Assembly: GCA_902492455.1 (NCBI GenBank)
Contig: CABULH010000033.1
Coordinates: 1 to 26,945, forward strand
DNA length: 26,945 nt
Origin: an uncultured Oscillospiraceae bacterium
GTDB taxonomy: Bacteria; Bacillota; Clostridia; Oscillospirales; Acutalibacteraceae
Direction: 5' to 3'
Made by a program: the position numbers and the translations under genes. This document shows, one piece after another, positions 1 through 8,453 of this stretch. Below the pieces are notes generated by a model. The model saw only the letters and a list, made by a program, of their open reading frames with translations. It ran no database searches and was not told where the DNA came from. Positions within the stretch are counted from its first letter, which is position 1. The number at the start of each line of letters is the position of its first letter.

Positions 1-2579
1 GCACCTACACGGTGACGGAAATCAATACGCCGGGACGGTACAACACCCCCGCCAGCCAGTCCCTCACCGTCCCGGACGGCGGGACGGCAACCGTGACCTT
101 TACGAATACACTCAAAAAGGGCTATGTGGAGATCTACAAGACTGATACCACCACGGGCAATCCTCTGGCCGGGGCCGTATACGGCATTTACAACGCTGCC
201 AATACTCGCGTCGGCAGCCTTACCACCAATTCCAGCGGCTATGCCAAGAGTGGACTGCTCTCCTATGGGGACGGCTACTACTTGTTGGAGGAACAAGCCC
301 CGGAGGGGTATGTGCTGGATACCACCAAGCACTATTTCAATGTGAGGATGAATAACCAGACCATTACGATCCGCACCAATAACCAGAGCCAAATGGGACA
401 GATTACCGTCCAAAAGAACGACGGGGAAACCGACGAAACGGTAACCTCCCCCGCGACCTTTGACATCCGGGCGGCGAAAGACATCATCACCCCGGACGGC
501 ACGCTCCGTCTGAAAGCCGGAGAACTGGCTGATACCGTCACCACCAAGAACGGCGTCGGCACCACCAAGCAGCTATATCTCGGAGAGTATGTTGTCACCG
601 AAAACAAAGCCCCGGACGGCTATGTACAGGACGGCAAGCAATATCCGGTATCCCTCGAATACGCCGGGCAGACGGTCAAAATTGTAACCGAAAGCCTTGC
701 CGTCCCGAACGCCCCACAGAAAGGGACGATCACCGTCCACAAGACCGACAGCGAAACCGGCAAGCCGGTGACAGGAGCCGCCGCTATCTTTGAAATCCAC
801 GCCAAAACCGATATCGTCACCGGCGACGGCACCGTGCGGTATCAGGCCGGGGAGCTGGTGGACACGATTACAACCGCAGGAGGAACGGCTACCAGCAAAC
901 CGCTGTATTTGGGAGCATATATCGTAACAGAAAAAAACGCGCCGGAGGGCTACATCCACAACCCGGAGCCGCAGGAAGTCACCCTGCGCTACGGCGGCCA
1001 GACAGTGGAGCTTGTCACCGAAAGCGTCACCTTTGCCAACCCGCCGCAGAAGGGGCAGATCGTGGTGCAGAAAAACGACGCGGAGTCCGGCAAGCCTGTC
1101 ACCGCGTCCCCGGCTGTCTTTGAAATCCGGGCCAAGACGGATATTTTCACCGGCGACGGTACAGTGCGGTATCAGGCTGGGGAACTGGTGGACACAATCA
1201 CCACAGAGGGCGGCACGGCCACCAGCAAGCCCCTGTACCTCGGCACCTATACGGTAACGGAAAAGACCGCCCCGGAGGGGTATGTGCAAGACACGGCTGT
1301 GTACGATGTAACCCTGTTCTACGGGGAACAAACGGTGGAGATTGTGACCGAGGGCATCTCCGTTGACAACGCCCCGCAAATGGGGACGATCACCATTGAG
1401 AAGCGGGACAAGGAAACCGGCAAGCCGATCCTCCTGTCCGACGCTGTTTTCCAGCTTTACGCCAAAGAGGACATTGTGACCGGCGATGGCGTGGTGCATT
1501 TTCACGCGGGCGAACTGGTGGATACCCTCACCACCGTGCAGGGCATGATTGCGTCTAAACCGCTGTACCTCGGCGCCTATACCATTACCGAAGTCACAGC
1601 ACCAGAGGGGTATATCCTCGACAGCACGCCCCATGATGTAACTCTCTCCTACGGCGGGCAGTCGGTGGAAATGGTAAGCGAAAGCCTGTCTCTGGACAAC
1701 GCCCCGCAGATGGGAACCATCACCATCACCAAGGTGGACGCCGAAACCGGCAAACCGATTGTGGGGGCTGACACCATATTCGAGTTGAGAGCGGCTGTTG
1801 ATATTGTGACTGCTGACGGCACGGTACGGCACAAGGCGGGTGATCTGATAGCCACCCTCACCACCAAGGACGGCGTGGCGACCACCGGCCTGCTCTACCT
1901 TGGTTCTTACACTATTACCGAGGTGACAGCGCCGGAAGGGTATCTGTTGGACGATACGCCCCATGACATTACGCTTGTTTACGGTGGACAGGACGTAGAA
2001 CTCATGACCGAAAGCCTGACTGTGGAGAACGCCCCGCAGATGGGGCAGATCGTCATTACCAAGGTGGACAGCGAAACCGGCAAACCGATCATCCTCTCCC
2101 CGGCCACATTTGAGATTTACGCGGCGGCGAACATCACGACTCCGGACGGCACCGTGCGGTATACCAAGGGGCAGTTGGTGGACACCATCCAAACCAAGGA
2201 TGGCGTGGCGACCTCCAAGCTCCTGTACCTGGGGGATTATATCGTCATCGAGACCATCGCCCCGGAGGGGTATATTCTCGACACCACGCACTATGAAGCG
2301 GCGCTGCTCTATGACGGACAGGTGGCTACCGTCAAGCGGATGGCCATGTTTGGGCCGGTGTTGGAGGTCGAACCAGAAGATATACAGGGCAATACCTCTG
2401 AGAAACCGGGAACCATCGTCCCTGACACAAACAACAATGCCAGCCTCACCATCCCCAACCAGCCGATACCGGAAACACCCAAAACCGGCGATACGCTGCC
2501 CGCACAGGCTCTGACGATAACGGTTTGTTCCATAACCGCACTTCTCCTGCTCTATAGGCGTAAAAAACACAACCGATAA
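1..2579 (+). CDS. SpaA/Cna-B repeat surface protein with sortase anchor (5' partial)
   Basis: The frame is open to the left edge (first full codon at 3, reading TYTVTE), so the N-terminus and signal peptide lie outside the window. What remains is a partial prealbumin-like domain, one short domain opening KGYVEIYKTD, and six longer modules of about 110 residues, each with a K-x-D start, a TE-x-x-APEGY strand and an N-A-P-Q end. This is the pattern of SpaA/Cna-B domains, whose Lys-Asn isopeptide bond is promoted by the Glu. The C-terminus has TPKTG (an LPXTG-like sorting signal), a hydrophobic segment and a basic RRKKHNR tail, so it should be sortase-linked to the cell wall. Its place just upstream of conjugation genes suggests an element-borne adhesin that may help mating contact; that role is inferred. 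A palindrome follows ten bases after the stop. Confidence 0.93.
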   Translation, partial: TYTVTEINTPGRYNTPASQSLTVPDGGTATVTFTNTLKKGYVEIYKTDTTTGNPLAGAVYGIYNAANTRVGSLTTNSSGYAKSGLLSYGDGYYLLEEQAPEGYVLDTTKHYFNVRMNNQTITIRTNNQSQMGQITVQKNDGETDETVTSPATFDIRAAKDIITPDGTLRLKAGELADTVTTKNGVGTTKQLYLGEYVVTENKAPDGYVQDGKQYPVSLEYAGQTVKIVTESLAVPNAPQKGTITVHKTDSETGKPVTGAAAIFEIHAKTDIVTGDGTVRYQAGELVDTITTAGGTATSKPLYLGAYIVTEKNAPEGYIHNPEPQEVTLRYGGQTVELVTESVTFANPPQKGQIVVQKNDAESGKPVTASPAVFEIRAKTDIFTGDGTVRYQAGELVDTITTEGGTATSKPLYLGTYTVTEKTAPEGYVQDTAVYDVTLFYGEQTVEIVTEGISVDNAPQMGTITIEKRDKETGKPILLSDAVFQLYAKEDIVTGDGVVHFHAGELVDTLTTVQGMIASKPLYLGAYTITEVTAPEGYILDSTPHDVTLSYGGQSVEMVSESLSLDNAPQMGTITITKVDAETGKPIVGADTIFELRAAVDIVTADGTVRHKAGDLIATLTTKDGVATTGLLYLGSYTITEVTAPEGYLLDDTPHDITLVYGGQDVELMTESLTVENAPQMGQIVITKVDSETGKPIILSPATFEIYAAANITTPDGTVRYTKGQLVDTIQTKDGVATSKLLYLGDYIVIETIAPEGYILDTTHYEAALLYDGQVATVKRMAMFGPVLEVEPEDIQGNTSEKPGTIVPDTNNNASLTIPNQPIPETPKTGDTLPAQALTITVCSITALLLLYRRKKHNR
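393..2369 (+). repeat. Six tandem ~330-bp Cna-B modules
   Basis: Module starts fall at 393, 720, 1050, 1380, 1710 and 2040, a period of 327 then 330 bases, each opening with M/K-G-x-I and ending N-A/P-P-Q. Compared with the short domain before them, each carries an extra block (D-I-x-T-x-D-G-T-x-R then A-G-E-L-x-D-T). Modules beginning at 720 and 1050 are the closest pair and share long identical protein stretches, suggesting recent duplication. The last module is less typical after its APEGY strand. Confidence 0.9.
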
Positions 2580-2588
2580 AACAGCAGC

Positions 2589-2615
2589 AACCTCCCGCCA
2601 AATTGGCGGGAGGTT
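2589..2615. repeat. Palindrome family, copy 1
   Basis: A 27-bp perfect palindrome with 13-bp arms around one central base and the core CCCGCCAAATTGGCGGG; the outer arms are AACCT and AGGTT. It starts ten bases after the adhesin stop codon and 27 bases before the next start codon. There is no clean T-run, so a simple terminator role is uncertain. Confidence 0.9.
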
Positions 2616-2641
2616 CTTCCTTTCAGCAAAGGAGGCAAGCC

Positions 2642-3184
2642 GTGAAAATCGAAAAGTATATCATCTGGAGCAGCGATCTGGACTATGAGGATTGGAAAGA
2701 GCATTTGGAGAAACAATACCCTGCATTGTCCGAGGATGACCGCATAGCTCTGATGTACGAAATCAACAGCGATTATTTGGACAACGAGCGAATCAATCTA
2801 AATATCCAGCTATCCCGCCCCATCCTTGTTGTGGGCGATTTAGGTCTTTGGTCTGGCCGACGTATGGGATACAAGGAGATCGCCAGCGGCAATATCCGGG
2901 ATTGTTTATACTCCGATACCGATACCAGCACTTGGTTTGTGGATAAAAACGGCGATCTGCGTTGTGACGCCACCCACCACGACGGTACAAACCACTATCT
3001 CTATCGCATATACAAGGACAGCGTTACCGAAACACAGATCGACAATCTGAAGGGAATGCTATACCGAGGGACGGCAACCCGCGCGGACATTACGAGGATA
3101 ACCCGCAGACTGGGCGATGAAATTGCCAAGGTATACGGCTTCTCATTTTCGCACCGTCGGCAAATCGCTGCACCGGTACGATAA
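2642..3184 (+). CDS. Conserved mobile-element hypothetical protein (180 aa)
   Basis: The GTG start at 2642 is chosen because AAAGGAGG lies just upstream at 2628-2635; a longer in-frame reading would begin inside palindrome copy 1. The protein is soluble and acidic, with no signal peptide or membrane segment. A central LVVGDLGLWSGRRMGYK stretch and a C-terminal segment with TRADITR followed by RRLGDEIAKVYGF look strongly conserved; I associate similar proteins with clostridial conjugative elements, but no function is known to me. The Shine-Dalgarno sits in a 6-bp hairpin (TCCTTT with AAAGGA, 2618-2633), so translation may be tunable. It is followed by palindrome copy 2 and then prgI, in the same direction. 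Confidence 0.8.
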   Translation: MKIEKYIIWSSDLDYEDWKEHLEKQYPALSEDDRIALMYEINSDYLDNERINLNIQLSRPILVVGDLGLWSGRRMGYKEIASGNIRDCLYSDTDTSTWFVDKNGDLRCDATHHDGTNHYLYRIYKDSVTETQIDNLKGMLYRGTATRADITRITRRLGDEIAKVYGFSFSHRRQIAAPVR

Positions 3185-3198
3185 AGCAAGATTTATGC

Positions 3199-3233
3199 AA
3201 ACAACCTCCCGCCAAATTGGCGGGAGGTTGTTT
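3199..3233. repeat. Palindrome family, copy 2
   Basis: A 35-bp perfect palindrome centred on 3216 with 17-bp arms. The core is the same as copy 1, but the stem is longer, with outer arms AAACAACCT and AGGTTGTTT. It begins 14 bases after the stop of the preceding gene and ends 25 bases before the prgI start. Confidence 0.9.
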
Positions 3234-3258
3234 ATTTCACAAGGAGTAGGTTTAGGTT

Positions 3259-3603
3259 ATGGAAATTAAAATCAATAAGGACATCCAGAAATATAAAGAA
3301 TCGCTGTTTCTTGGCTTGACCCTGCGGCAAACAGTGTGTTCCGCCGCCGCGCTGGGAATCGCCGTGGGACTGTTCTTCCTCCTTCGTCCGGCCTTAGGAA
3401 CGGAAGGGGTAAGCTGGGTTTGTCTCCTGGGCGCGGCTCCCTTTGCCGCCGCCGGATTTTTCAACTACCACGGCATGACGCTGGAACAATTTGTCTGGAC
3501 ATGGCTGAAAAGCGAATGGCTGTGCGCCGGGCGGCGGATATTTGAGGCTCGCAATTTGTACAAAGAAGCTGTGTATGGAAAGGAGGACAGCCGCCATGAT
3601 TAA
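3259..3603 (+). CDS. prgI: PrgI family conjugation membrane protein
   Basis: A 114-residue protein with a short cytoplasmic N-terminus (MEIKINKDIQKYKESLFLG), two close hydrophobic segments at about residues 24-46 and 52-68, and a charged C-terminal tail containing RRIFEARNLYKE. This size and layout match PrgI proteins, which stand next to the VirB4 ATPase in Gram-positive type IV secretion systems and are thought to form part of the inner-membrane channel. AAGGAG lies upstream of the ATG. Its last eight bases overlap the VirB4 start, indicating coupled translation. The family call rests on size, topology and neighbour. Confidence 0.85.
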   Translation: MEIKINKDIQKYKESLFLGLTLRQTVCSAAALGIAVGLFFLLRPALGTEGVSWVCLLGAAPFAAAGFFNYHGMTLEQFVWTWLKSEWLCAGRRIFEARNLYKEAVYGKEDSRHD

Positions 3604-5899
3604 GGCGCTGCGCGGCTGGAATCGCGCCGAACGGGACAGTGTGCTCGTTCCCCGCAGTGTCCAGCAGTCCATCCCCATCCGCCGTATGTTGGAGGGCGGT
3701 ATCTGGCAGGTGGGCGGCAAATACAGCCGGACGTGGAGCTTTTCCGATGTGAACTATGCCGTCGCTTCGTCGGAAGATCAGACGGACATTTTTATGGCCT
3801 ATGCTGCCCTCCTCAACTCTCTGCCTACCGACGCGGCGGCCAAAATTACCCTTGTCAACCACAAGCTCAACCCCGACGAATTTGCCAAAACCGTCCTGCT
3901 CCCGCTGCGGGAAGACGGGCTGGACGAATACCGGCGGGAATACAACGCCATGCTCACCGCCAAGGCGATACAGGGAAACAACCTGATTCGGGACAGATAT
4001 TTGACCGTATCCACGGTTCGTCGGGATAACGAGGACGCCCGCGCCTATTTTCTCCGGGTGCAGACCGATCTTGCCGCCGGATTTCAACGGATTGGTTCTG
4101 GCTTGGCGCCATTGGATAATGACGAGCGCCTGCGTATCCTGCATGACTTTTTTCGGGCGGGAGAAGAACCATTTTTCCGATTTAACCTGTCCGAAACCAT
4201 GCGAAAGGGCCACGACTTCCGGGATTATATTTGTCCGGACAGCTTGGAGTTTAAGGCCGATCATTTTTTGATGGGAGACAAGGTAGGGCGGGTGTTGTTT
4301 CTGCGAGAATATGCTTCATATATCAAAGATGATTTTGTGAAAGAACTATCCGACTTTGGGCGGCGGCTCATGCTCTCCATTGACATTCTTCCAACGGCTA
4401 CAGATGAAGCCGTCAAAGAGATACAAAAGCGGATATTGGCGGTGGAAACTGACATCACCCGCTGGCAACGCCGGGCCAACAACAGCAACAACTTTTCGGC
4501 GGCGATTCCTTACGACCTGGAGCTCATGCGGACGGAGGCGCGGGAGTATATGGACGACCTGACAAACCGCGACCAGCGGATGATGTTTGCCACCCTGACG
4601 CTGGTTCATCTGGCCGACAGCAAAAAGCAGTTGGATGAGGACACCGAAGCCCTGCTCTCCATCGGTCGCAAGCACCTGTGCCAGATTTCCGTGCTGCGTT
4701 ATCAGCAGGAGGACGGATTAAACACCGTCCTCCCCTACGGTCTGCGCCGCATTCGTGCCATGCGTACCCTCACCACCGAATCCGTCGCCGTCCTCATGCC
4801 CTTTTCCGCCCAAGAGATCATGCAGGAGGGCGGCATTTATTACGGCGAAAACGCCGTATCCCACAACCTGATTGTCTGCAATCGAAAGCGTCTGCTCAAC
4901 GCCAACGGCTTTATCGTCGGCACGTCCGGTTCCGGTAAGAGCTTTGCAGCCAAGGAGGAACTGCTTAGTGTCGCCCTGTCTACCGGCGACGATATTCTGA
5001 TCTGCGACCCGGAGCGAGAGTATGCGCCCCTTGTCCGCGCGTTGGGCGGCGAGGTGATCCGCCTTGCCGCCGGCAGTCCCCATCATATCAATGCCATGGA
5101 CATCAACGAGGATTACGGCGGGGACGATAGCCCTATTGCCGCCAAGGCCGATTTTATCCTCTCCCTGTTCGAGCAGCTATTAGCTGGGAAGCTGGGGGCG
5201 GCGGAAAAGTCCATCATTGACCGCTGTATCGCCAACGTCTACCGGAACAAAGGAACTGTCCCTACCCTGCGTACTCTGCGGGCGGAGCTGTTGCAGCAGC
5301 CGGAGCCGGAGTCCCTGCAAATGGCCCTCGCCGCCGAGTTGTTTACCGAAGGTTCTCTGAATATGTTCGCCCACCCCACCAATATTGACATGAGCAATCG
5401 GATTATGTGCTTTGACATCCTTGATTTAGGCTCCCAGCTCAAAACCGTTGGTATGCTGGTTATGCTGGATTACATTTTGAACCGCGTCACCAGTAACCGA
5501 AAAAAAAGGCGGTACACTCACATTTTTATCGATGAAATTCATCTGTTTTTCGGCAACGAATACAGCGCCACCTTTTTATCAGGGGCTTGGAAACGGTTCC
5601 GGAAATATTACGCTTCCGCGACGGCCATCACGCAAAATGTAGAAGAGTGCCTGCGTTCGGAAACCGCCCGGTTAATGTTGGCAAACAGCGAGTTTTTGGC
5701 TATGCTCAATCAATCCGCCACCGACCGGGCCGAGTTGGCAACACTGCTGCATATCTCCGACGCACAGTTATCCCATATCACCGACCCGGCTCCCGGCCAT
5801 GGGCTTATCCGGGTAGGCGATACAATCGTCCCCTTTGTTAATGAGTTCCCTAAAGATACAACCCTTTACCGGCTGATGACAACCAAACCCGATGAATAA
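3596..5899 (+). CDS. VirB4/TraE-type conjugal transfer ATPase
   Basis: The ATG at 3596 follows AAAGGAGGACAGCCGCC and overlaps prgI; a longer in-frame reading has no ribosome site. The 767-residue protein has the family's usual length. The N-terminal half is the VirB4 scaffold; the C-terminal half is a RecA-like ATPase with Walker A GTSGSGKS at residues 442-449 and Walker B HIFIDE at 642-647, followed by HLFFGNEYSATFLSG. It should power assembly of, and transfer through, the conjugative channel at the membrane. I see no broken motif, so the gene appears intact. The match is to the CD1110-like VirB4 group of clostridial conjugative transposons; the subgroup is inferred. Confidence 0.94.
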   Translation: MIKALRGWNRAERDSVLVPRSVQQSIPIRRMLEGGIWQVGGKYSRTWSFSDVNYAVASSEDQTDIFMAYAALLNSLPTDAAAKITLVNHKLNPDEFAKTVLLPLREDGLDEYRREYNAMLTAKAIQGNNLIRDRYLTVSTVRRDNEDARAYFLRVQTDLAAGFQRIGSGLAPLDNDERLRILHDFFRAGEEPFFRFNLSETMRKGHDFRDYICPDSLEFKADHFLMGDKVGRVLFLREYASYIKDDFVKELSDFGRRLMLSIDILPTATDEAVKEIQKRILAVETDITRWQRRANNSNNFSAAIPYDLELMRTEAREYMDDLTNRDQRMMFATLTLVHLADSKKQLDEDTEALLSIGRKHLCQISVLRYQQEDGLNTVLPYGLRRIRAMRTLTTESVAVLMPFSAQEIMQEGGIYYGENAVSHNLIVCNRKRLLNANGFIVGTSGSGKSFAAKEELLSVALSTGDDILICDPEREYAPLVRALGGEVIRLAAGSPHHINAMDINEDYGGDDSPIAAKADFILSLFEQLLAGKLGAAEKSIIDRCIANVYRNKGTVPTLRTLRAELLQQPEPESLQMALAAELFTEGSLNMFAHPTNIDMSNRIMCFDILDLGSQLKTVGMLVMLDYILNRVTSNRKKRRYTHIFIDEIHLFFGNEYSATFLSGAWKRFRKYYASATAITQNVEECLRSETARLMLANSEFLAMLNQSATDRAELATLLHISDAQLSHITDPAPGHGLIRVGDTIVPFVNEFPKDTTLYRLMTTKPDE

Positions 5900-5915
5900 T
5901 ACAGGAGGAATCTCT

Positions 5916-7460
5916 ATGCCAAACAGTGTGAAAGACAAGCTAGAACAACTCAAAAACGGCTCCGTCCCGGAGAAGGCCCCGCCTGCGGCGGGGCCTCTAC
6001 AGGCTGGAGAGAAAGCTTCCGCCGTACCGGCTGCGCCGTCCCAGCCCGTCAGTGCGTCCCCGACACTTCCTGCCAATTTGGCGGGAAGTGTCGGGGATGA
6101 CAAAGTGACAGTACCGCCTCAAAGCAGCAAACCGCAGTCAACCGTTCCGGCGAAAACGCCTGTGTTCGCGCCAAAGGTAGAACCAACCGCACCCCCATCT
6201 TCCCCCAAGCCTTCCACTGTTCCAGCGGCCAAAAAGCCGGAAATGACTAAGCCAGCCAAGTCCCTTTCAAAGCAGGAAAAGCCTTCTCCAACGGAAAAGG
6301 GCGTTGTACCGGTGAAGGATGATGAGGTAAAAAAGGAAACTCCCGAGCCAGTACAGATCCCACCTGAAACCTCCGCTATGGGATATACGGCGTCAGAAAC
6401 AGTCCAGATGATACCGACAAATCTGCCATTGGACTTCCCCGGCCACCCGATTAAGGTGACATATAACGCTGACGCGAAAGCTATTGAAGCTAAAATCCTA
6501 CGCGACGGCATACAAGACCCGGTCCTATTGTGGCCCCACAAAGGAAACCTTCATATCGTTTCCGGCCATCTCCGGCGTTTCCTGTGCAATAAAAACGGTA
6601 TTAAAAGTATGCCTTGCATTATACGTGCTATGACCTATGAGGACGCGGTTATTGCCATGAATAACGGCAACGCCCATCGGGAAATCCCCATTACCCAACA
6701 GATTAAAGCCTTGGTAATGGAAATGGAAGCGCGCAAAAATCAGGGAGCGCGCAATGATTTGCGTTCCCAGCAAGGGGCAGATAAGGAATATACAGAGTTA
6801 GCCGAGATCTACGGCGCACGACTACACATGTCTGGGCGCAGCTTTCAGCGGTATATGCACATTCAATATCTAAGCGACGATTTTTGTGATATGATCGACG
6901 CTGGCGAAATGAAAGCGCCAGTCGGCATTGAATTGTCGTATCTAACAAAGGAACAGCAAGCGGAGGTGTATAACCTGGGGCTGGATTACGATGTGGTTCC
7001 CACATCCGCCCAGGCTAAACAGCTTCATGAACTGAGTGAAAGTGGAAAATGGATAGCTAAAACGGCTAAAGATATTCTTGTGCCGAAGCACCCCCAAAAA
7101 AGTGAACCAATAGAGCAACCGCAGAAACCAATGGTGTTTAAATCAGAGAGAATTCCATTGGCGTTCCCGCCAGGTACAACCATGTCAGACATGGAAAATC
7201 ATATTTTGAAAATGCTGGAGCTGCAAAAGCTGGCAAAGCGTAAACAGCAGGAGGAAAAAATGGCTGAAAACCAGCCGAATAAACCCGTTGCGGACCGGGA
7301 CCATAAAGCCGCCGATTCTCCGGCTTCCTCTCCCCCCGTGCCGACTCCCGTTTCACAGCCCGCACAAACACAGTCAAAATCGGAATCCAAAGTTTTAGCT
7401 TTGCCTCCTAAGAAACCGGAGCAATCCGCCAGTAAGCCCCAAAAAACACTTGCACGATAA
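5916..7460 (+). CDS. ParB N-terminal-domain protein with disordered proline-rich arms
   Basis: The ATG at 5916 follows ACAGGAGGAATCTCT. The 514-residue protein begins with about 150 residues of Pro/Ala/Lys-rich, probably disordered sequence. A ParB/Spo0J-type domain follows from about residue 165: IPTNLPLDFPGHPIKV, then a V-S-GHLRRF motif near 217 in the place of the ParB GxxRR box, then MNNGNAHREIPITQQIKALVMEME. A Lys/Gln-rich and Pro-rich tail closes it. ParB domains bind DNA and many hydrolyse CTP; here a role in element maintenance or transfer-DNA handling is likely but not shown. Two perfect or near-perfect DNA hairpins lie inside the disordered N-terminal coding region, one a member of the dispersed palindrome family. 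Confidence 0.85.
   Translation: MPNSVKDKLEQLKNGSVPEKAPPAAGPLQAGEKASAVPAAPSQPVSASPTLPANLAGSVGDDKVTVPPQSSKPQSTVPAKTPVFAPKVEPTAPPSSPKPSTVPAAKKPEMTKPAKSLSKQEKPSPTEKGVVPVKDDEVKKETPEPVQIPPETSAMGYTASETVQMIPTNLPLDFPGHPIKVTYNADAKAIEAKILRDGIQDPVLLWPHKGNLHIVSGHLRRFLCNKNGIKSMPCIIRAMTYEDAVIAMNNGNAHREIPITQQIKALVMEMEARKNQGARNDLRSQQGADKEYTELAEIYGARLHMSGRSFQRYMHIQYLSDDFCDMIDAGEMKAPVGIELSYLTKEQQAEVYNLGLDYDVVPTSAQAKQLHELSESGKWIAKTAKDILVPKHPQKSEPIEQPQKPMVFKSERIPLAFPPGTTMSDMENHILKMLELQKLAKRKQQEEKMAENQPNKPVADRDHKAADSPASSPPVPTPVSQPAQTQSKSESKVLALPPKKPEQSASKPQKTLAR
5974..5996. repeat. GC-rich hairpin inside the ParB gene
   Basis: AGGCCCCGCC and GGCGGGGCCT form a perfect 10-bp stem with a 3-base loop. It encodes part of the disordered N-terminal arm (about residues 20-27, APPAAGP) and lies 60 bases upstream of palindrome copy 3, with a different sequence. 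Confidence 0.8.
6057..6097. repeat. Palindrome family, copy 3 (inside a gene)
   Basis: A 41-bp palindrome centred on 6077 with 20-bp arms and one imperfect pair (T at 6071 against G at 6083, a G-U wobble in the sense RNA). The core matches the other copies apart from that base and an opposite central base. It lies wholly inside the ParB coding sequence (about residues 48-61, reading TLPANLAGSVGD) without breaking the frame. Confidence 0.88.
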
Positions 7461-7470
7461 TGCTCAAACA

Positions 7471-7511
7471 GTAAGAGGACTTCCCGCCAAATTGGCGGGA
7501 AGTCCTCTTAC
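7471..7511. repeat. Palindrome family, copy 4
   Basis: A 41-bp perfect palindrome with 20-bp arms centred on 7491; the outer arms are GTAAGAGGACTT and AAGTCCTCTTAC. It fills the 53-base gap between the convergent stops of the ParB gene (7460) and the reverse-strand gene ending at 7514, so it could act as a two-way terminator or RNA-end hairpin. Confidence 0.9.
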
Positions 7512-7513
7512 CG

Positions 7514-8407
7514 TTAATCTTCGATCATTTCCAGGTCGATATCCGGTATATGTTTTTTTAACCATTTTTCTATTTCAGCCGTGGAGGTACTGTTATCATC
7601 TTTCAGCCAGTTCATAATCTCCACTCTGTCTATGCAACCAAGGTAAACCGCCAAATAGCTCTCCAACCGGATTTCCGTCTGCATATAGCTCTCATATTCA
7701 TCCAGCTTATCTATCATATCTTGGGTAAAAGAGGGGGTGTTTTCTAACACTCCTATCAGTTTTTCTTTGATCGTCCCATATCTTCCCCATAATTCTTGGA
7801 AGCGCGGGCTGGCATATAAGCCGTCTAACCGCTGCTCTAATCCCTCCCAATCTATATTCCCATCAGCTAGATTCGTTCCATAAATATATGCCGGTATAGA
7901 GATGGCATAGGACAGATCACACCATACATCATTGTAATCGCCAAACTTATCTTCATCTAGGTTGCGCTGCAATTCTATCATTACCCCTATATGCTGCTTG
8001 CTGTTCTTTCGATAGCTGTTGGAGGCGTCCGTTAATGTTGAACTGATATCCATACACCGTTCCATCAGCAATTCCTGGTAAGGGATTCTATCATTGCAAC
8101 ACATCCTTTTCCCTTCCCTCTTTTCTTCCCTGGGCTTCTCCAGTCGTACTCCCATAGAGTGCATAATGATTTTTGTAGCCAGGGAAAACCCCTGACAAAA
8201 ACTTATTTTCCCATATTCACACTCTTGTTGATTGTGTATGTCCAATAATTCATTATACAACTCTCTTTCATCATTCATTAATAGTAACGCTCCAAGGCTA
8301 TCTTCAAGCTCCTGTGATTTCTCCAGTAAAAGGTTATACTCATCTGTATATATGACGCTATCAGACGGCTTTAATACCCCTTCATATAATTGCTCTAAAA
8401 TATTCAT
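7514..8407 (-). CDS. DUF6809-like element protein with extra C-terminal region
   Basis: A 297-residue acidic, soluble protein on the reverse strand. AAGGAG lies upstream of the ATG at 8407. The first 90 residues (MNILEQLYEGVLKPSD, then alternating helices ending FCQGFSLATKIIM) resemble the short DUF6809 proteins common in Firmicute mobile elements. The rest, with CCNDRIPYQELLMERCMD and a Glu/Asp/Tyr-rich helical tail, I do not recognise. It breaks an otherwise forward run between the ParB gene and the CD1108 remnant, and its start is only 46 bases from the divergent one. It is more AT-rich than the genes before it, so it may be a later insertion. Function unknown. Confidence 0.7.
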   Translation of the reverse strand: MNILEQLYEGVLKPSDSVIYTDEYNLLLEKSQELEDSLGALLLMNDERELYNELLDIHNQQECEYGKISFCQGFSLATKIIMHSMGVRLEKPREEKREGKRMCCNDRIPYQELLMERCMDISSTLTDASNSYRKNSKQHIGVMIELQRNLDEDKFGDYNDVWCDLSYAISIPAYIYGTNLADGNIDWEGLEQRLDGLYASPRFQELWGRYGTIKEKLIGVLENTPSFTQDMIDKLDEYESYMQTEIRLESYLAVYLGCIDRVEIMNWLKDDNSTSTAEIEKWLKKHIPDIDLEMIED

Positions 8408-8453
8408 ACAGCACTACTCCTTATCGCTCTAACTTCCATGAGAGGAAAGTATT

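Noticed and set aside
573..2570. A 665-codon open frame on the reverse strand under the adhesin gene.
   Set aside because: It mirrors the repeat structure of the forward gene, has a shadow-type composition with no domain, and no ribosome site; long antisense frames are expected opposite GC-rich repeats.
3461..4264. A 267-codon reverse frame under the PrgI and VirB4 genes.
   Set aside because: The forward VirB4 gene is a clear full-length family member; the reverse frame shows no motif and no start signal.
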